From the NCBI GenBank assembly GCA_027574665.1, contig CM050666.1, positions 2,108,001-2,172,000 on the forward strand: 64,000 nucleotides of DNA, read 5' to 3'. The stretch's first letter is position 1; the number at the start of each line of letters is the position of its first letter. The translations under genes and the position numbers were made by a program. The notes beneath the pieces are model-generated. The model worked only from the letters and a program-made list of their open reading frames with translations, was not told where the DNA came from and did not search any database. Of this stretch, positions 38,606 through 51,500 are shown in pieces. Source of the DNA: Rhynochetos jubatus. Lineage: Eukaryota > Chordata > Aves > Eurypygiformes > Rhynochetidae.

Positions 38606-38795
38606 CACAGGATAATTCAAGTTAGAAGAGAACACTGGAAGTCATCTAGTCCAACTGCCTGCTCAAAGTAAGATCAGCTTTGAGGTCAGAAGAGGTTTCT
38701 CAGGACTTTATCCAGCCTGTTCTTGAACCCCTCTGGGCAATCTGCTTCCATGCTTGACTCTTCACAATGTGAGAAAGTTTCTCCTTGGCTGTCTT
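38606..38795 (-). mobile_element. Old CR1 LINE 3' fragment, inverted orientation
   Basis: The plus strand reads as a degraded CR1 3'-end complement: 'aagttagaagagaacactgg', 'gtcatctagtccaactgcc', 'ctgctcaaagtaagatcag', 'tttatccagcctgttcttg', 'ctctgggcaatctgcttcc'. It then fades after 'gagaaagtttctcc'. The tail repeat is lost. Its sequence type (tctagtccaac) differs from the two young CR1 copies, so it belongs to an older subfamily. Confidence 0.85.
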
Positions 38796-38934
38796 TCAGT
38801 GGATGACATACTATCATCAGGGACTACCAACATACCTTAGGGTGTACAAGCTCTGCTCTTGCTTCATGTAAGGAAGGACCAACAGCATTTTGGAGGCAGG
38901 GCTGGAATTCTAAAGGATCTTGTGAAATCCAAGA

Positions 38935-39625
38935 GATGAACTGGAAAATACAGCATGCAACTCAACAAAGGCAAATGAGGAGTCTGCACTTAGATGTGCA
39001 ATTGTACCAGGACAGAATAGAGTATAACTGGCTACAACACAGTACTTTGGAAAAAGACGTGGGTGTCAGGAGCTGTACCTACTAATGTCAAAAGACATGA
39101 ATACTGTTCTGGGTATGTTCACAGAAGAGACTCAGGGGGCATATGTGGTCTGGTTTGTAGTACTGCAGTTCAAGATGGATGAATGAAAAGTTGAGCAGCA
39201 AGCATGTGAATTATTAGAGGTAACCTGCAAAGAAAGGCTGAAATAATTGGAGTTATTTAGTCTAGAGAAGACTTAGGGGAAACATAATAGTCTGCAGTTA
39301 TATAAAAGGTTTCTGTGAAAAGGAAGAGACTAATTTGGTTTACATGTTCATTCCGCTTATGAGATGGGGTAATTAAATCACAGTTAGGGAAATTCAGATC
39401 AGTTATTAAGAAAAGTCTTTCTAACATAAGGATAATTAAGCACTGCTGTGTGTTTTTCCTGAATTTCTTGTGGAATTTCCATTGCTGGGGGCTTCTAGGA
39501 ACAGGATCATCTCTACAGACACCTTTCCTGAGGGTCACAGAGCTTTTCTTGGCTCAGGGAGGTGGAAGAGTTGATGTCTTCAGATCTGTTCCAGCCTTGT
39601 TTTCCATGAGTCTGTGATGCATGTA
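38935..39625 (+). mobile_element. Old CR1 LINE 3' part, forward orientation
   Basis: Plus-strand translation recovers decayed CR1 ORF2 C-terminal blocks in order. MQLNKGK and then SLHLDVQLYQDRIE..W lie near 38955-39040, with TLEKDVGV near 39047-39070. The stretch near 39229-39275 reads CKERLK, a stop, then LELFSLEKT, corresponding to EERLRELGLFSLEK. The 3' end near 39580-39620 reads 'ctgttccagccttgttttcc' and 'gagtctgtgatgc', a worn version of the CR1 tail. It has many stops and frameshifts. It sits back to back with the inverted CR1 at 38606-38795. Confidence 0.8.
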
Positions 39626-42600
39626 GGAATGTCTTTTCAAAAGTGTTTATACAACAACTGCAACTCTGGAGATCTTAGTATCTTTGACAATTAGATATTA
39701 ATTCCCTTCTGAAAATAAGATGGATGGTCTAATACCTAGGTGCTTTAGAGAATGCTCTGCCTTGGTTTCATCAGCCTCATCTCTGAGCAGCTAAACCTCT
39801 GATGCCATTTTAGGTAAGATTAAGGTAGCAACTAGACTTTAAACAAATAGGGACTCACAGACTAAGAAATCCTGCACCTCTTTAGGGGCTGCATAGTCCC
39901 TACACATTTGCTCCTGCAGACACTTAAGTCTCGTCATGCCATCCCCTTGGGTGCAGCCTTCAGTATGATCATGATTTGGATGAGTCCAGCCTGCTGACCA
40001 TCTCCCTGACATGGGGTCAAACCCTGCTGTGGTGAAGGATGTTGACTTTCACCAGAGCCACGACCAGCGTAACCTAACTGTCTAACAAGGCCGTTTATTC
40101 TCCACACAATAAATCTGTTGGGAAATGTTTGCTCTCATGTAACATATATTTAGTTTTCTTTTATTCTCTGAATCTCTTCATACTCATTGCAGCATTTATC
40201 TGGGCACCAGTTGGACAGCTGATCACCATTTTCCTATCATGAAACAACTATTCTAGCATCACCTTGAGAGCCAAGGACAGACATGAATACATCTATAACT
40301 GTGGAAGAGAAGAGTAACCAAGGCAACTCATACAGCTCTGCAAAGTAATAAGGACTTTCAGTTCCCATTGCCTGTGCATGACAGCGGTAATAACCAGTCT
40401 TTCTGGATTTACTTTGGTGTCACACAAGATGCGATTCAACTAATTCCTCTTTCTCAGGGAGTGCCTCTCAAAAAAGAGATGTAGGCTGGACCTATGCTCT
40501 CAGGCTGGATTCAGACCCAAACATTTGGGTCTTTAATCAGCTGAAAATAGACCTGACAAAGGGAGCACTTAATGTGTTTCATGTCTCTTCCTTTGACTGT
40601 AAAATAATGTACCTTAGCCGGGGCTCATCACTCTTTCCTACAATTCTGGCCAAGCAACAGAATGTTATTATGATGAAGGCTCATGACACAGCACATGGGG
40701 TGTCTGGGTCAGGTTTCCACTGGAGATGGTGTGGTTTTGGTCCGTTTGGAGAGAGACTGATGTGGTTTCTGTAGCTGGAGTCCCATGTATGAATAAAAGG
40801 CAAGGACTGGCCAGGGGTGCCGGCTACAATCCTTTTCAGTCACGCTTAGCTTTGTTGATGCTAGAAGACAAGGTTCCACCACTAGCTCTGTGGCCAAGCC
40901 TGAAGGAGGTGCATGGTAATAGTATCTGCTTTCTCAGTTATAAAAAAGAATGTCATGATTCAGTGCGAAACGATTCTGAATACAGATTTATCTCTAAATT
41001 GTCCCTTATTGCTGCAGTATCCACCAACCCACAAACACCATAAGAACTGCAGCTTGGCCACTTATTTTAAAAAGAGAGTTTCACAGGTTGCCTTTTTCCC
41101 AGCATAGACTGATGTCAAACTTTTGATGTGAGATATCTAACGGGTAGAAGAATGGCATGTATGAGATTAGCTTATGATGCATTTTTTAGACTGCCATTAA
41201 ACTGATCTATTGCTAGAACAAACAATAAAAAACTGATTAAAACTCAGTGCTTCATAAATTAAACATTGTTGTCTCTAGCTGGCAAGACTGCCACTTGGCA
41301 GAAGGCTAAAACAATTGAACTTGGTGCAATGTGTATCTACAGAGTGACAGGCCAGGGGGATTTATTCCTCTTCCACACCACATTACCAAATAAAAGGTAC
41401 ATTGGCAAAATCAGAAAACTCTTGAACCCTGCTGGGCTAATGGTATTTGCAAAATACCTGTCCCAGGTGAGCTACTTTGCAAGCAGATAAGCTATCAAAC
41501 CGCCCACTTGAAGGTTTAGGGTTTTTTTATGAATATAGATATTTTAGTTAGGGCAATTTGTATTAACTGCAAATGTTCTGCTGGGTGTATACAATGATAA
41601 CATGTGCCTGGTGCCTGGTGTCCTCAGTCATCTACAGAAGGAATCTCTGGGCTAACCAGTGCAACCACAGGACTAAATCAAAGCTCCTTTTCAAAATCAC
41701 GTGATTCTAAGCAAAGGAAGAGCAAGGGTAGGAAAGAGCTGTATAGCTATATAGAGCTTCTATAGCTATATAGAAAGTGTAGTGATTTTGTTCCTGTCCT
41801 GTCTGGAATAGTGTGCTGCATCCCCACTGGGAATGCCACAGCCTCTGCTCTGCATTTGCATGTAGATTGAGCCCCATGTAACGCACAAGAACTTATTTAA
41901 GCACAGCCCTTTCTCTCCTTTTGCTGTTCTCTTACTCCCACTCCAGCTCCTTCTCTGGGAAGCACCAAGAGGAGAATGAAGTATCTTTCAAAGCTGCCTC
42001 CTGTACTTTATCCTCTTCTTTTACCCAAAGGCAGCCCAGCCCAGTGGTGCTGCAATCCCCACACCACTGCATTCAGCTCTGATGTTTCTTCCAAGGGTAG
42101 TGCATGAGGTTTTCCCCTGCAGCAAAGGATCTTCTGAGCTTCAGTGTTACCTCTGGATTGCCAGGGATTTCATTCCCAGTTCAGTCTGTGTGACAGTTTT
42201 TTTACAATGCCACTTCTTACTCAGTCTTCTTTCTGTTGATCCTGCCATCAAGATTGTCTGTTAACCCATGTCTCCCATAAGCTGCTGTTTGCTTTGTGCT
42301 CTGGACTCTTGTGCATTCATTCAGAATTATTGTTGTCTCTTTTTCAGGCACTTTTTGGGCTCATAATGCACATATAAGAAGATTAAGGTATTGGAGCTGC
42401 TATCAGGTGCTGCTGATGTGGTCAGCAGTGAGGAAATGAGTAATTTCACTTGGGTCTCCCTTGGACTCCAATATGCACGAGAGTGGAAAATTATTTCAGA
42501 TGCTCTTTCTCTGAACTAGCTAAATTCCTCTGTGACACTGAAGAACAGAAAAGTAGCTCTCAGTAGGGATAACCATGGCATCAATGAGATTGCTCTGCTT

Positions 42601-45600
42601 CCTGTTTCATGGGTAAAGAGACTTTAGACCCAGAAATGTTCATTTTCAGCATTTCAACCTGTTTGACCAAGCTAAATCACCTTAAGCAACAATTGCTGCA
42701 CATTTTTTCAGCCTGCAGTGTAACATCTTTAGACATCAAGACTCCATTTAGAAAGAATCTGCTGCCCAGTGACACTTTGTCCCCCAGTCATTTCTCCAAG
42801 AGATCCAATAGCTGGAAGCTGGAACCAGAGACATTCATTTATAATCAGGATGCATTTTTAGTGGGAACTATGATAGATAGTTTGAAAGCCACCTTTTCAA
42901 AACAAATGGCACTTCCTAAGTAGGATAATGACAAATATTGCAGTCTCACGTTTAAAATTTGAACCTTGTTTTTGTTTGAAATTTGGTTTATGTTCTTTTT
43001 CAGTATCAGAGTATCAGGATATTACAGGTCTTTTTCCTGTTAAAGAGGGCTCTTTAGCTGGAAGCTAAAGACTTCTCTTTCACCTACACACAGTGAACTT
43101 ATGATTGTTGTTAATGTTACGTTAACATCACAGATGGTAAGGATAAAGTCTTTGATGTCTAATCCACCTCTGTACGTGCACATTAAGGTGGCAGTGGAAG
43201 TCACACTGTGAAACTTTCCTTTCTTGAGCACCACCCTACACAGCACTAACCTTGGGACCAGCATTGGTGCATCTGCTAGACCTTTCTTCTCCTAACTTGT
43301 GACCACCTCTCTGCTGCTTCTCCAGATACAGTAGCTGTAGAGTAGAAAGCATGTTGGATGTAAAATAAGTAGATTTTCTATTGCATCCAGAAAGCATGGG
43401 AAAGCACACAAGCTCAGTGGAGCCACTCTAATGGGATCAAGTGGGAGAAGCCAGAAAGTAAGGTACTATTAAGAAATAATATCTGCTCTTAAGCCAATAT
43501 ACAAAGAGAAAAAATACATTGAATTTAAAACATTTACTCCTGTCATGCGTGCCAGTAAAGTGAACACTAAGACCTAAAGGAAATCCTAGCATGTCTTTAT
43601 CTGTCCCTGGACTCCTCTACAACACTGAAAGTGGATTGCAAATCTGTCCATCAGCTTCAAATTAAAGCAAAGGATTTCCAGGGTGGGCTTGCGGAAAGAC
43701 TTAGTGAGATGATTCTGCACGGTGGGACTAACAGCAGAGCTGAGGTGCCTAAGCATAAAGTGTGAGATGTGCTGTGGATGGTGACAGTTATATCCAAAAC
43801 ATTATTCTTATGATCATGGACATAACTGATTCTGATCATGTGGACACACTGAATCTGTCTTCTTGTAGGGCTGACACAGACAGGCTGTTGTGTAAACCTG
43901 CCAGATTGAAAGGGCCTTGCAACCTGTCCAGAACATCTCTGGAAACATGGACAATATCTATCCAGGAAAGGGGAGTCTTACCTCTTGGCTTCCTGCTGGC
44001 TCCTCTCAGCATTGGAGCAAGGTACATGCATGGGGTCAGGCTCCACATCTGTGGCTGCAAGTGGTTCTCATTCCTCCTCTTGGTTGAGGTTGCTTCATCT
44101 GAGACAGAAATACACCATTTTCCCTCCCCATGACATTGATTATGCAGTGCTCAGCAGAGATCCAGCTGTGGGTCATTTGGTCAGCCACTGTCCCGCCATT
44201 CTATAAAGTTACATCTGTGCTAATAAAGAGACCTTAAAATTCATGTCCTTGTGTCTTTTCCCTGCTTTTGTGCAATATCTTTTTAAATCTTGGTGCTAAC
44301 TGGCTGCAGTTAAATAGCTCCAGTCTAAAGGACACCTCCTCGATACTGATTCTGACTGCTTAAACTTTGTTATTTCATTCAACCTTTTTCTCAATACTGT
44401 ACCACACATGGACACCCTGGGCTGCATATTTAGTCTTCAGCTATTATTGGTTTGGTATTAAATGGTCTGTATTTTATTAAATGTTTCAACATAAAACACA
44501 CACAAAATTAATCTGAATTTTTAGAAGCTAAGGAAGTATATAAGTAGATGACATTTCAATCAATTACACTGGCTTGTCTTTCTACCCAAATTAGCTTTCT
44601 ACAAAGAGCTTCTGCAGCAAAGCAATGAAGTCTTTAGGAAGATAGGAGAGGAACTTGAAGAGAAACCGTGTCACTGAACTGCAGGCAGCCCCTGGCTGGC
44701 CTGGGATGTCAGTAAGTGGCTGGTACTCACAGCAGCACAGACCTCAGCTCCGTTCTGGACACAAATGCACACTCCCACACAGCAACATCTGGTCTCTGAG
44801 GTTCCAGGTAGGCACAGTACAGTCATGATGTTCATACAGAGAATTGAGAAGGCTTTAGAGAGCTTTGTTCGCTGAGCCATCAGTGCTTTTTTAGGAGCAG
44901 CTGATGAAAAAGGAATACCAAAAAGGGCAGCATTGCTGCAGAGATGCAACTGCCACCACTTTGGTCCTTGCTCTGGTTGTAGTAGCAGTGAAGATCTGGT
45001 GAAAAGGACAGATCTCCTAACACCCAGGTCTCAGGATGCTTGGGAAGGCTGTGCTGTGTTGTCAGGCTCTTCCTGTGGTTGTTACCCAAGTCGGATCAGA
45101 GCAGCATAACCTCATGTTTTCCAGCACCCGCTGTGCTCACCTCCAAAGGCAGCGACATGGGCTCCTGCCTCCAAGCTCCAGTGCAGTGAGTGTGCAGCAT
45201 CATGGCCATTCACGCAAAGCATCCCTGAAGGCAACTGAACAGGCTGGGAGATGGCTTCTGGACCCAAGCAGATATTTGCATAAAAAACATCTGATAGGAA
45301 GCACTGGGGCTTTGCTCAATGAAAAACAGAAATGAGGAAAATAACAAAACCTGTAAATCTATGTCCTTTGATCTGAAAATCAAAGTTCTTACTAAAGGTG
45401 TGTTTAGAAATAGCTTATTTTATCAAGTTCCACTTTTTCATTGTCTCTGCTCCAGTCACTAGGGCAGAACAGGCCTTGTGCAAACATTGGACTGATCCAT
45501 CCAACGTGTGGCTGTCCCTGCTCTCTTGTGGCTGCTGTCTTACAGCTCTGCTCTTCATTAGCTGTCCTCCTCTGTTCTGAGGTGGACATGTTAATCATCT

Positions 45601-48029
45601 AGTTCGCTAGCCAGTGCCTTCCCATGGAGTCAGGGTAAAGTGGAAGCTTGTATGTCTTAGCCTAGCTGTACTGACAGCTCTCTCTCACAGCTAGAAGGTG
45701 GTCAGCTGATGCAACTTTTAAATGTCAATAAATCTTCTCTGAATCACAGCCTTTTCTCCCTGCTTCCCCAACACCTGGTCAATTGGGAAGAAAAGAAAAT
45801 TCTTGGCATAAACCAGTCACACTGAAAAGTTTCTCTGCGATTCTGTACGCCCTGGATGCCTGTCTCTGTTCCTCTGCTCTCAGCTTCTGCAGGTGATGGT
45901 GAATGTCCCAACCTTGGCCACGCCCAAACCCTGGGGTGTAAAGGGTGTGAGATGTGCCTAACACCATGGACCAAAGTTTTGGGAACCTTCTGCTTCTAGA
46001 GAGGTCCCTTCAAGTGACACAGTGACTAGAAATAGGCACTCCCCACAGGGGCTTTCACCCCATCCCAAGGCTGATGAGATCTCTCCTCACAGACTACAGA
46101 GGTGATGATAATGCAGAGAGGCTTTCTGAGGCTTGTGAAATGTAATTCACCCTTAGATACATCAATACACTTCAGTGACTCTCGTTTTGGATTATTTCCA
46201 CAATATGATGCAGGAGTTAGTTTGTTACAAACTCAGTTACACTGCTGCACTAATATGGTGCAGAGATTGCTGTAGCACAGCCTGCACCATGGGGACATGT
46301 CTGCATACTGTCTGTGTTCTGCATCAGTAAGAGTATGGTAACAGCACTGGGTTTGTACACATCCTGTGGTTATTGGATGCTTGCTTGCTGGTCAGTGTAG
46401 AGAAGCATATGAAAATGTTCTATTCATTAGGAAAAAACCTCAGTCCAGGACCTTACAACTCTTAATGAGAAAACTATTCTCTGACCAATTTAGATTTTTG
46501 CCTGGGGTGTTTGGTTAAACAGATTTCAGACTCAGAATGACTTGCTTAAGGCTTGATTTGGAAGTGTATTCCTTGTCTGTTGAGTAATATAATCATTTGG
46601 TAAGGGGAAGGTGGTTTATGTACCTGTAGCACATAACAGATTTTAGAGAAAAGTGCAATGTAACAAGCTATTTTGAAGAACTTTTAAGCTAACAAAGAAC
46701 TGTACTGAACTGTGAAACTATAGATGTCACAAATATCTTTAGCCAAACTCAATAATTAACCAGGAAATATCTTGTTGATTCGAGTGTATTGAAATAATTT
46801 TTGAGAAATCCTGCAGAAGATATCTTGACTGCAGCTCCAGAACAGGAGCAGAACTTGACCATTACAAGGAAGGACTGCTGAAGATTTTTCTTAAGGCTTG
46901 AAAACCTTGCTGTCAGCTGGAGAAAGCCAGGGAACTGGGGTGGATGCTTCAATCTCATCCCAAGCACTGAACTTCACCAGGAAAGCAGAGACAGGTTGGG
47001 AGCAGCTGGAAATGTTGGGCATGGCAGGGAGGACCACATGAGGCCAAATTTCTGCTCTTAGGTATCATGACTTTTCAGCATCCAGAAGACAGTGTGTGAA
47101 AGAGGAACAGAAGTTTCAAATTTAATAGTAAAGGAAACAGCTAGACACAAGTCTCAGAAAAGCTGTCATGTACTGCCATTGGTGTTCAAGCACTGTTGTA
47201 TCAAGAGGGGACTGAATCCTGAAGCTGGAACCTGATATCAAATTTATATGCAAAGAAAAAATAGTGAATTCTAAACTAGTATTTCAGCCAAGCTGTCTTT
47301 TTCCTTTGATACTGACAAGCAAAATTTCAAGTTAAATCTGAAATATACAGAGTTGGCCATTTCAGAGCTAAAATTTTAATCATATCTTCATTTTGTAATT
47401 TGTGTGAAGAGTCTTTTGTAACATAAGCTGAAAATGTCAAGCATCAGGACAGACCATGTGCAAACCTACGTTGCATGTATCTAAGCTTTAAACAAAGCTA
47501 ACTGAAGCAATATGTCATCTGCACATGTCCTGTGTCTCAGGCTGAAGAACACAGAGCACCAATGCTGAAGCCTCCACTGATCCTGAAGAGATCCAGCAAA
47601 CTCTTGGAAGAAAAGCCAGCTAAGACTATAAAAAGGTAGGAATTCCCTATGCCACAAGGGACTTTTTTTCCCTGGGGAATTATCTTTATATGCCTGCTCC
47701 ATTCCTGTAATCTTCTGCTGTTTGCTATGATTGGTGACAGGAGGCTCAAGTAAATGAGCCTGTGCCTGACCGAGTACAACCCCTTTTATGAACTGAGCTT
47801 ATCAGACATGCTTATGTGACAGTCCACAGAGAAGCTGCGCTGCTCAGTGTGCTGTAAATAAGGAGCAATTTTGATGCAATGTCTGGAACTGTGCCTGCTG
47901 CTGAAATGCACAGATATAAATTAGAGTTAACTTCCCTGGCTACGGGAGCTACCCTGGATTTACACTAAAATAAGGCGTTAAGGTGAGAGACTGTTCTTGC
48001 CTGCTTAAGCCAGGTTTACATATTTCAAG
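39626..48029. other. Unique sequence, no gene seen
   Basis: About 8.4 kb without a gene, transposon or RNA that I can support. It contains the 19-bp tandem duplication at 41742-41774. Short open frames are spread evenly on both strands. Confidence 0.4.
41742..41774 (+). repeat. 19-bp tandem duplication (two copies)
   Basis: The 14-mer tatagctatataga occurs at 41742-41755 and again at 41761-41774, separated by gcttc, for a 19-bp period. The unit itself contains the palindrome tatagctata. Confidence 0.85.
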
Positions 48030-48560
48030 TGGGTATAAACAGAAAAAGCATATTTAATAGCTACTAGACATACTGACTGCTTACACTGCATATTGATTTT
48101 GCCTGAATGAATTCATTACACCAAAATTAAACATATTTTCTAAATTATTAATAATCCTAAATCTTTATGAAAATACAAAACAAATAAACATGACAAACAC
48201 TGTGATTCAGATGAAAGAAAATATAATGATAATCATTCCATATTTGCATATGGAAAATGAAGCATTTTGAGTTAATGAGATTTATCCTTTTCTCTATTTT
48301 AGTGAAATATTTTTAAAATATCTATTAAACTCAAGATTTCCACATAAAACAATAGAAAATACTACATGAAAAAGACATTAGAGTCAATCTATTCTTCACG
48401 CTAGTCACAAAATCTATTGCACTTATTCCTCAGAAAAATTAAAAACCTTTCTGTATTTTATTAAAGTGCACATCTCGACCATATAGGGAGATAAATAATT
48501 GATACGTTATAAATACATCACCTACAAAATATTTATTGGAAAAAATAACTGGTTTATCAC
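48030..48560. other. Very AT-rich stretch
   Basis: Composition drops to strongly AT-rich, with many aaat/attt words and no open frame of note. No satellite periodicity or transposon was recognised. It may be a non-coding element or simply an AT-rich isochore patch. Confidence 0.35.
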
Positions 48561-51500
48561 CATTTCCTTCAATAGTAGTGCTATGCTGTTATGATGTTTA
48601 CAACTTTAATGGCTTTTTTTGTTTTTAACAAGAAAACATGCCAGCTGCTTATTATTTCATTGTGCTTAACATTATTGTATAACAAACCATAAAATCTGCT
48701 GAAGTTCAAACCCATTATCTGAGGAAAACAGTTGTACACTAACAGGTATAGCAATTTGGTTCTCATAGTGTGGTAGCACTTCAAGTAATACAGTTTTGGT
48801 GTGTTGAAGAGTCTATTTGTCCTTAAATCACACCTGAATGTCTAGAGGAATTGTTTAAAGCCTCCTGAAAGGGAGCCATGGGGCTTGGTGAGTTCCTGTG
48901 AAATGCAAAGGTCACAGAGATGGTTTTTTTGGGCAGCCGGTGGAGGGTGTCCTGAGCGTAAAGGTTGCTCAGTGCAGTGGAGCCCCACTGCCGCTACCAC
49001 AGCCCACCTGCAAAAGGGGCAGAAGGTTGCTCCCATGCCCCAGATGTTCTCAGGTCTTCTGTGCCTGATTCCTTTGACAGCAGCAGATGTGGCTTCCTGC
49101 TCTTTCCAAACACACACATCAGACTTTGAGCCCTGCAGGAGAGATGAAGTGACAGCCCCATGCTGCTCTTGGACAAGGAAATCACAGGAAGTGCTGCTTG
49201 GAACACAGAGACATCCTGGGTGCTACCTCAGAGCTCTCTATCTGCAGTCCTACATCATTCAAGTTTTCCTAACAGCCAGCCTAATCTTTATTTGCCTTTA
49301 TCTTGCTCTGTTAACTAGCTGGGCAGGCATGTCAGATCTTCTGGAATCAGTAGCAAAACTGCCTAGACTTTACACTTATTCCTGTGCAGTGTGTCTTCAT
49401 GAAGGCTCTTTCCTCCTCCTGCTGCTTTCTCCTTGGTTGTGAGGGGAAGCTCATGTGACAGACTTAATAGTTTTTGGAGTTCAGATGCTTTTATAGCATA
49501 TCTGTATGACCACACTGCACTGTCTTACAGACATTAATCCTTCTACCATGCCTTGGCCTAAGGTGTTGCTGTTGCCCACAGCTGAAGGTAGGAAAGCAAA
49601 CCACAGAGAAATCACAACATCCAGACCATAGACCTGAATGATTTGGCCAGGTCACATCTTGATCTAATGTCTTCCAAATCCCTGTAAATGTGATAATACT
49701 TCCTTCATATCATCTTGTTAATATTTAGTTTCTTAAGAGATCAAAGGGATTGGGAGGGATTCCCAGTCCCTGAGTCCACTCTTTGGCTTTTGGAAAGCTG
49801 ATATTACTCTTCTGGTTAGGAACCTTTTGTTGCTAAACTACCCATATTCATGACCAATTTGTTCACCACTTCTTTTATGGTTTGGGGTTTTTTGTTTTTT
49901 TTTTTTTTAATGTTTAAAATTTCCAGCATTAGAGGGTACGTTTAAGAAAGAAAAACCGAATTTATAATTTGCTATGTCTCTGAAGGGTTTAATAACAGCA
50001 GAGTTTAGACTCCTGGAAGTGCTTATTAAAGAGCTAAATCTTAGATCATTATAAGCTATGGCATGTTTATTGAATGCAACATCCAATTAATAAGTAATTA
50101 ATAGTTCCATAAGTTTCAGTATATTGAAATGGGTTTTGAGGAACAGGGGATCATTTCCTGGCATCAGGAAATGCAGGAATACAATGAAAATCACAAAATG
50201 TCATTCAAGGTTGGACCTTACAAAGGGTACTAAGGGCAAAGAGGTGAAGTTTCTCCTGCCGTTCAAATAAAATGAGAACAGGGAAAGATCTGTAGCTGTG
50301 ATAACAGAGAGGTAGAGATGAGATTAAGGGCAGGTTCAGGCAGCATACAAAATGAAGCAAGTAATTGGTGTTTAAATGATGTAGCAATTATGCATCATGG
50401 GTTGGCCAAAGGGAACAAAGTCACGGGTGTGAGAAAAGGTCACAATTAAAGAGAGAGGAAATCTCAGAAAAAAAACCCCAAGATAAACTCCAGAGGCTCA
50501 GTAACCTCCATCCAGAATTTGGAATGACTTAGCATGCCAAGCCGCAGTTCTTGTAGCAAATGCATTCAGTAGATTTATCAGGTTTGGGGTGATTGGGTAT
50601 GACTGCAGAGTACCTCGTGTAGTACCTATATATGAAACAGAAAAAAGGGCCTCTGGCTTGTTATTGTGACCTGAGCATTAATAAAAGCTGTATGATAAAG
50701 ATTGAATGAAAAATATCAAAACCAGTTAAGTAAATGGCAGATGAAATTACATATATCATGGTCCACCACCAGTAAATTGTGCCAGAATAATTTGATGTAG
50801 TTCTGTGACAAGAAAACTGCTTCCCTAGGTGAAAGAATTAAGGATGCCTCCCCAGAGATGCTACTGGAAATGGAAGCAAACTCCCTTCTGCATCAGCAAC
50901 ATGTGGCACATCCACTTTTCTAATTCAAAGCAAAGAGCTTCTAATTCACATGTTCACAGCTCCAAATAAAGGCAGACTGAGGCCTCGTTTGGAGCTTTGT
51001 AGAGTAAATGCCTTCAGGGTCAGAAGAGGTCATTGCCTTTATTACGGCAAGAGTGTTTGCTTGGCACTTCCAGAAAAATAAGCAAATAATTAAAATGTAT
51101 CCTTCTATTCCGATAATTGCTTGATACAAAAAAGGCTCTTGACTTCCTAAATCCTACAAATCCTTACCAGCAGTAGGCATCTCCCTTTGGGCTCTGCTGT
51201 GATGTTGAGAATATTTACCAAGAACATAGTGAAAAAAGACTATTTATGCTGGCTTTAGCCATATTGATTTATTATTTGTAACCCTTATTATTTAACTAGT
51301 ATAAAACAAGCGTTCAGCTATCCATTTCCCAGGGCAATGGGGACACCTTGGATAATGAAATGCAAGGATGACAGCAGCACACTAAGGACTTGGTACAGAG
51401 CTACTCAGATACATAGGACCCACACTGCAGAGTCAAATCAGTGTATTTGCATTTTCCCCACAACCTGTGGCTCCAAGGGCACTAATTACCTTAACCACAG

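Noticed and set aside
48885-49442. 185-codon open frame, plus strand, with a hydrophobic stretch
   Set aside because: The hydrophobic part could suggest a membrane protein, but there is no recognisable domain. The minus strand is also open across part of it.
50186-50225. Possible CR1 tail ('aatcacaaaatg...aaggttggacc')
   Set aside because: Only about 30 bp of loose similarity, and the sequence beyond it does not continue as CR1.
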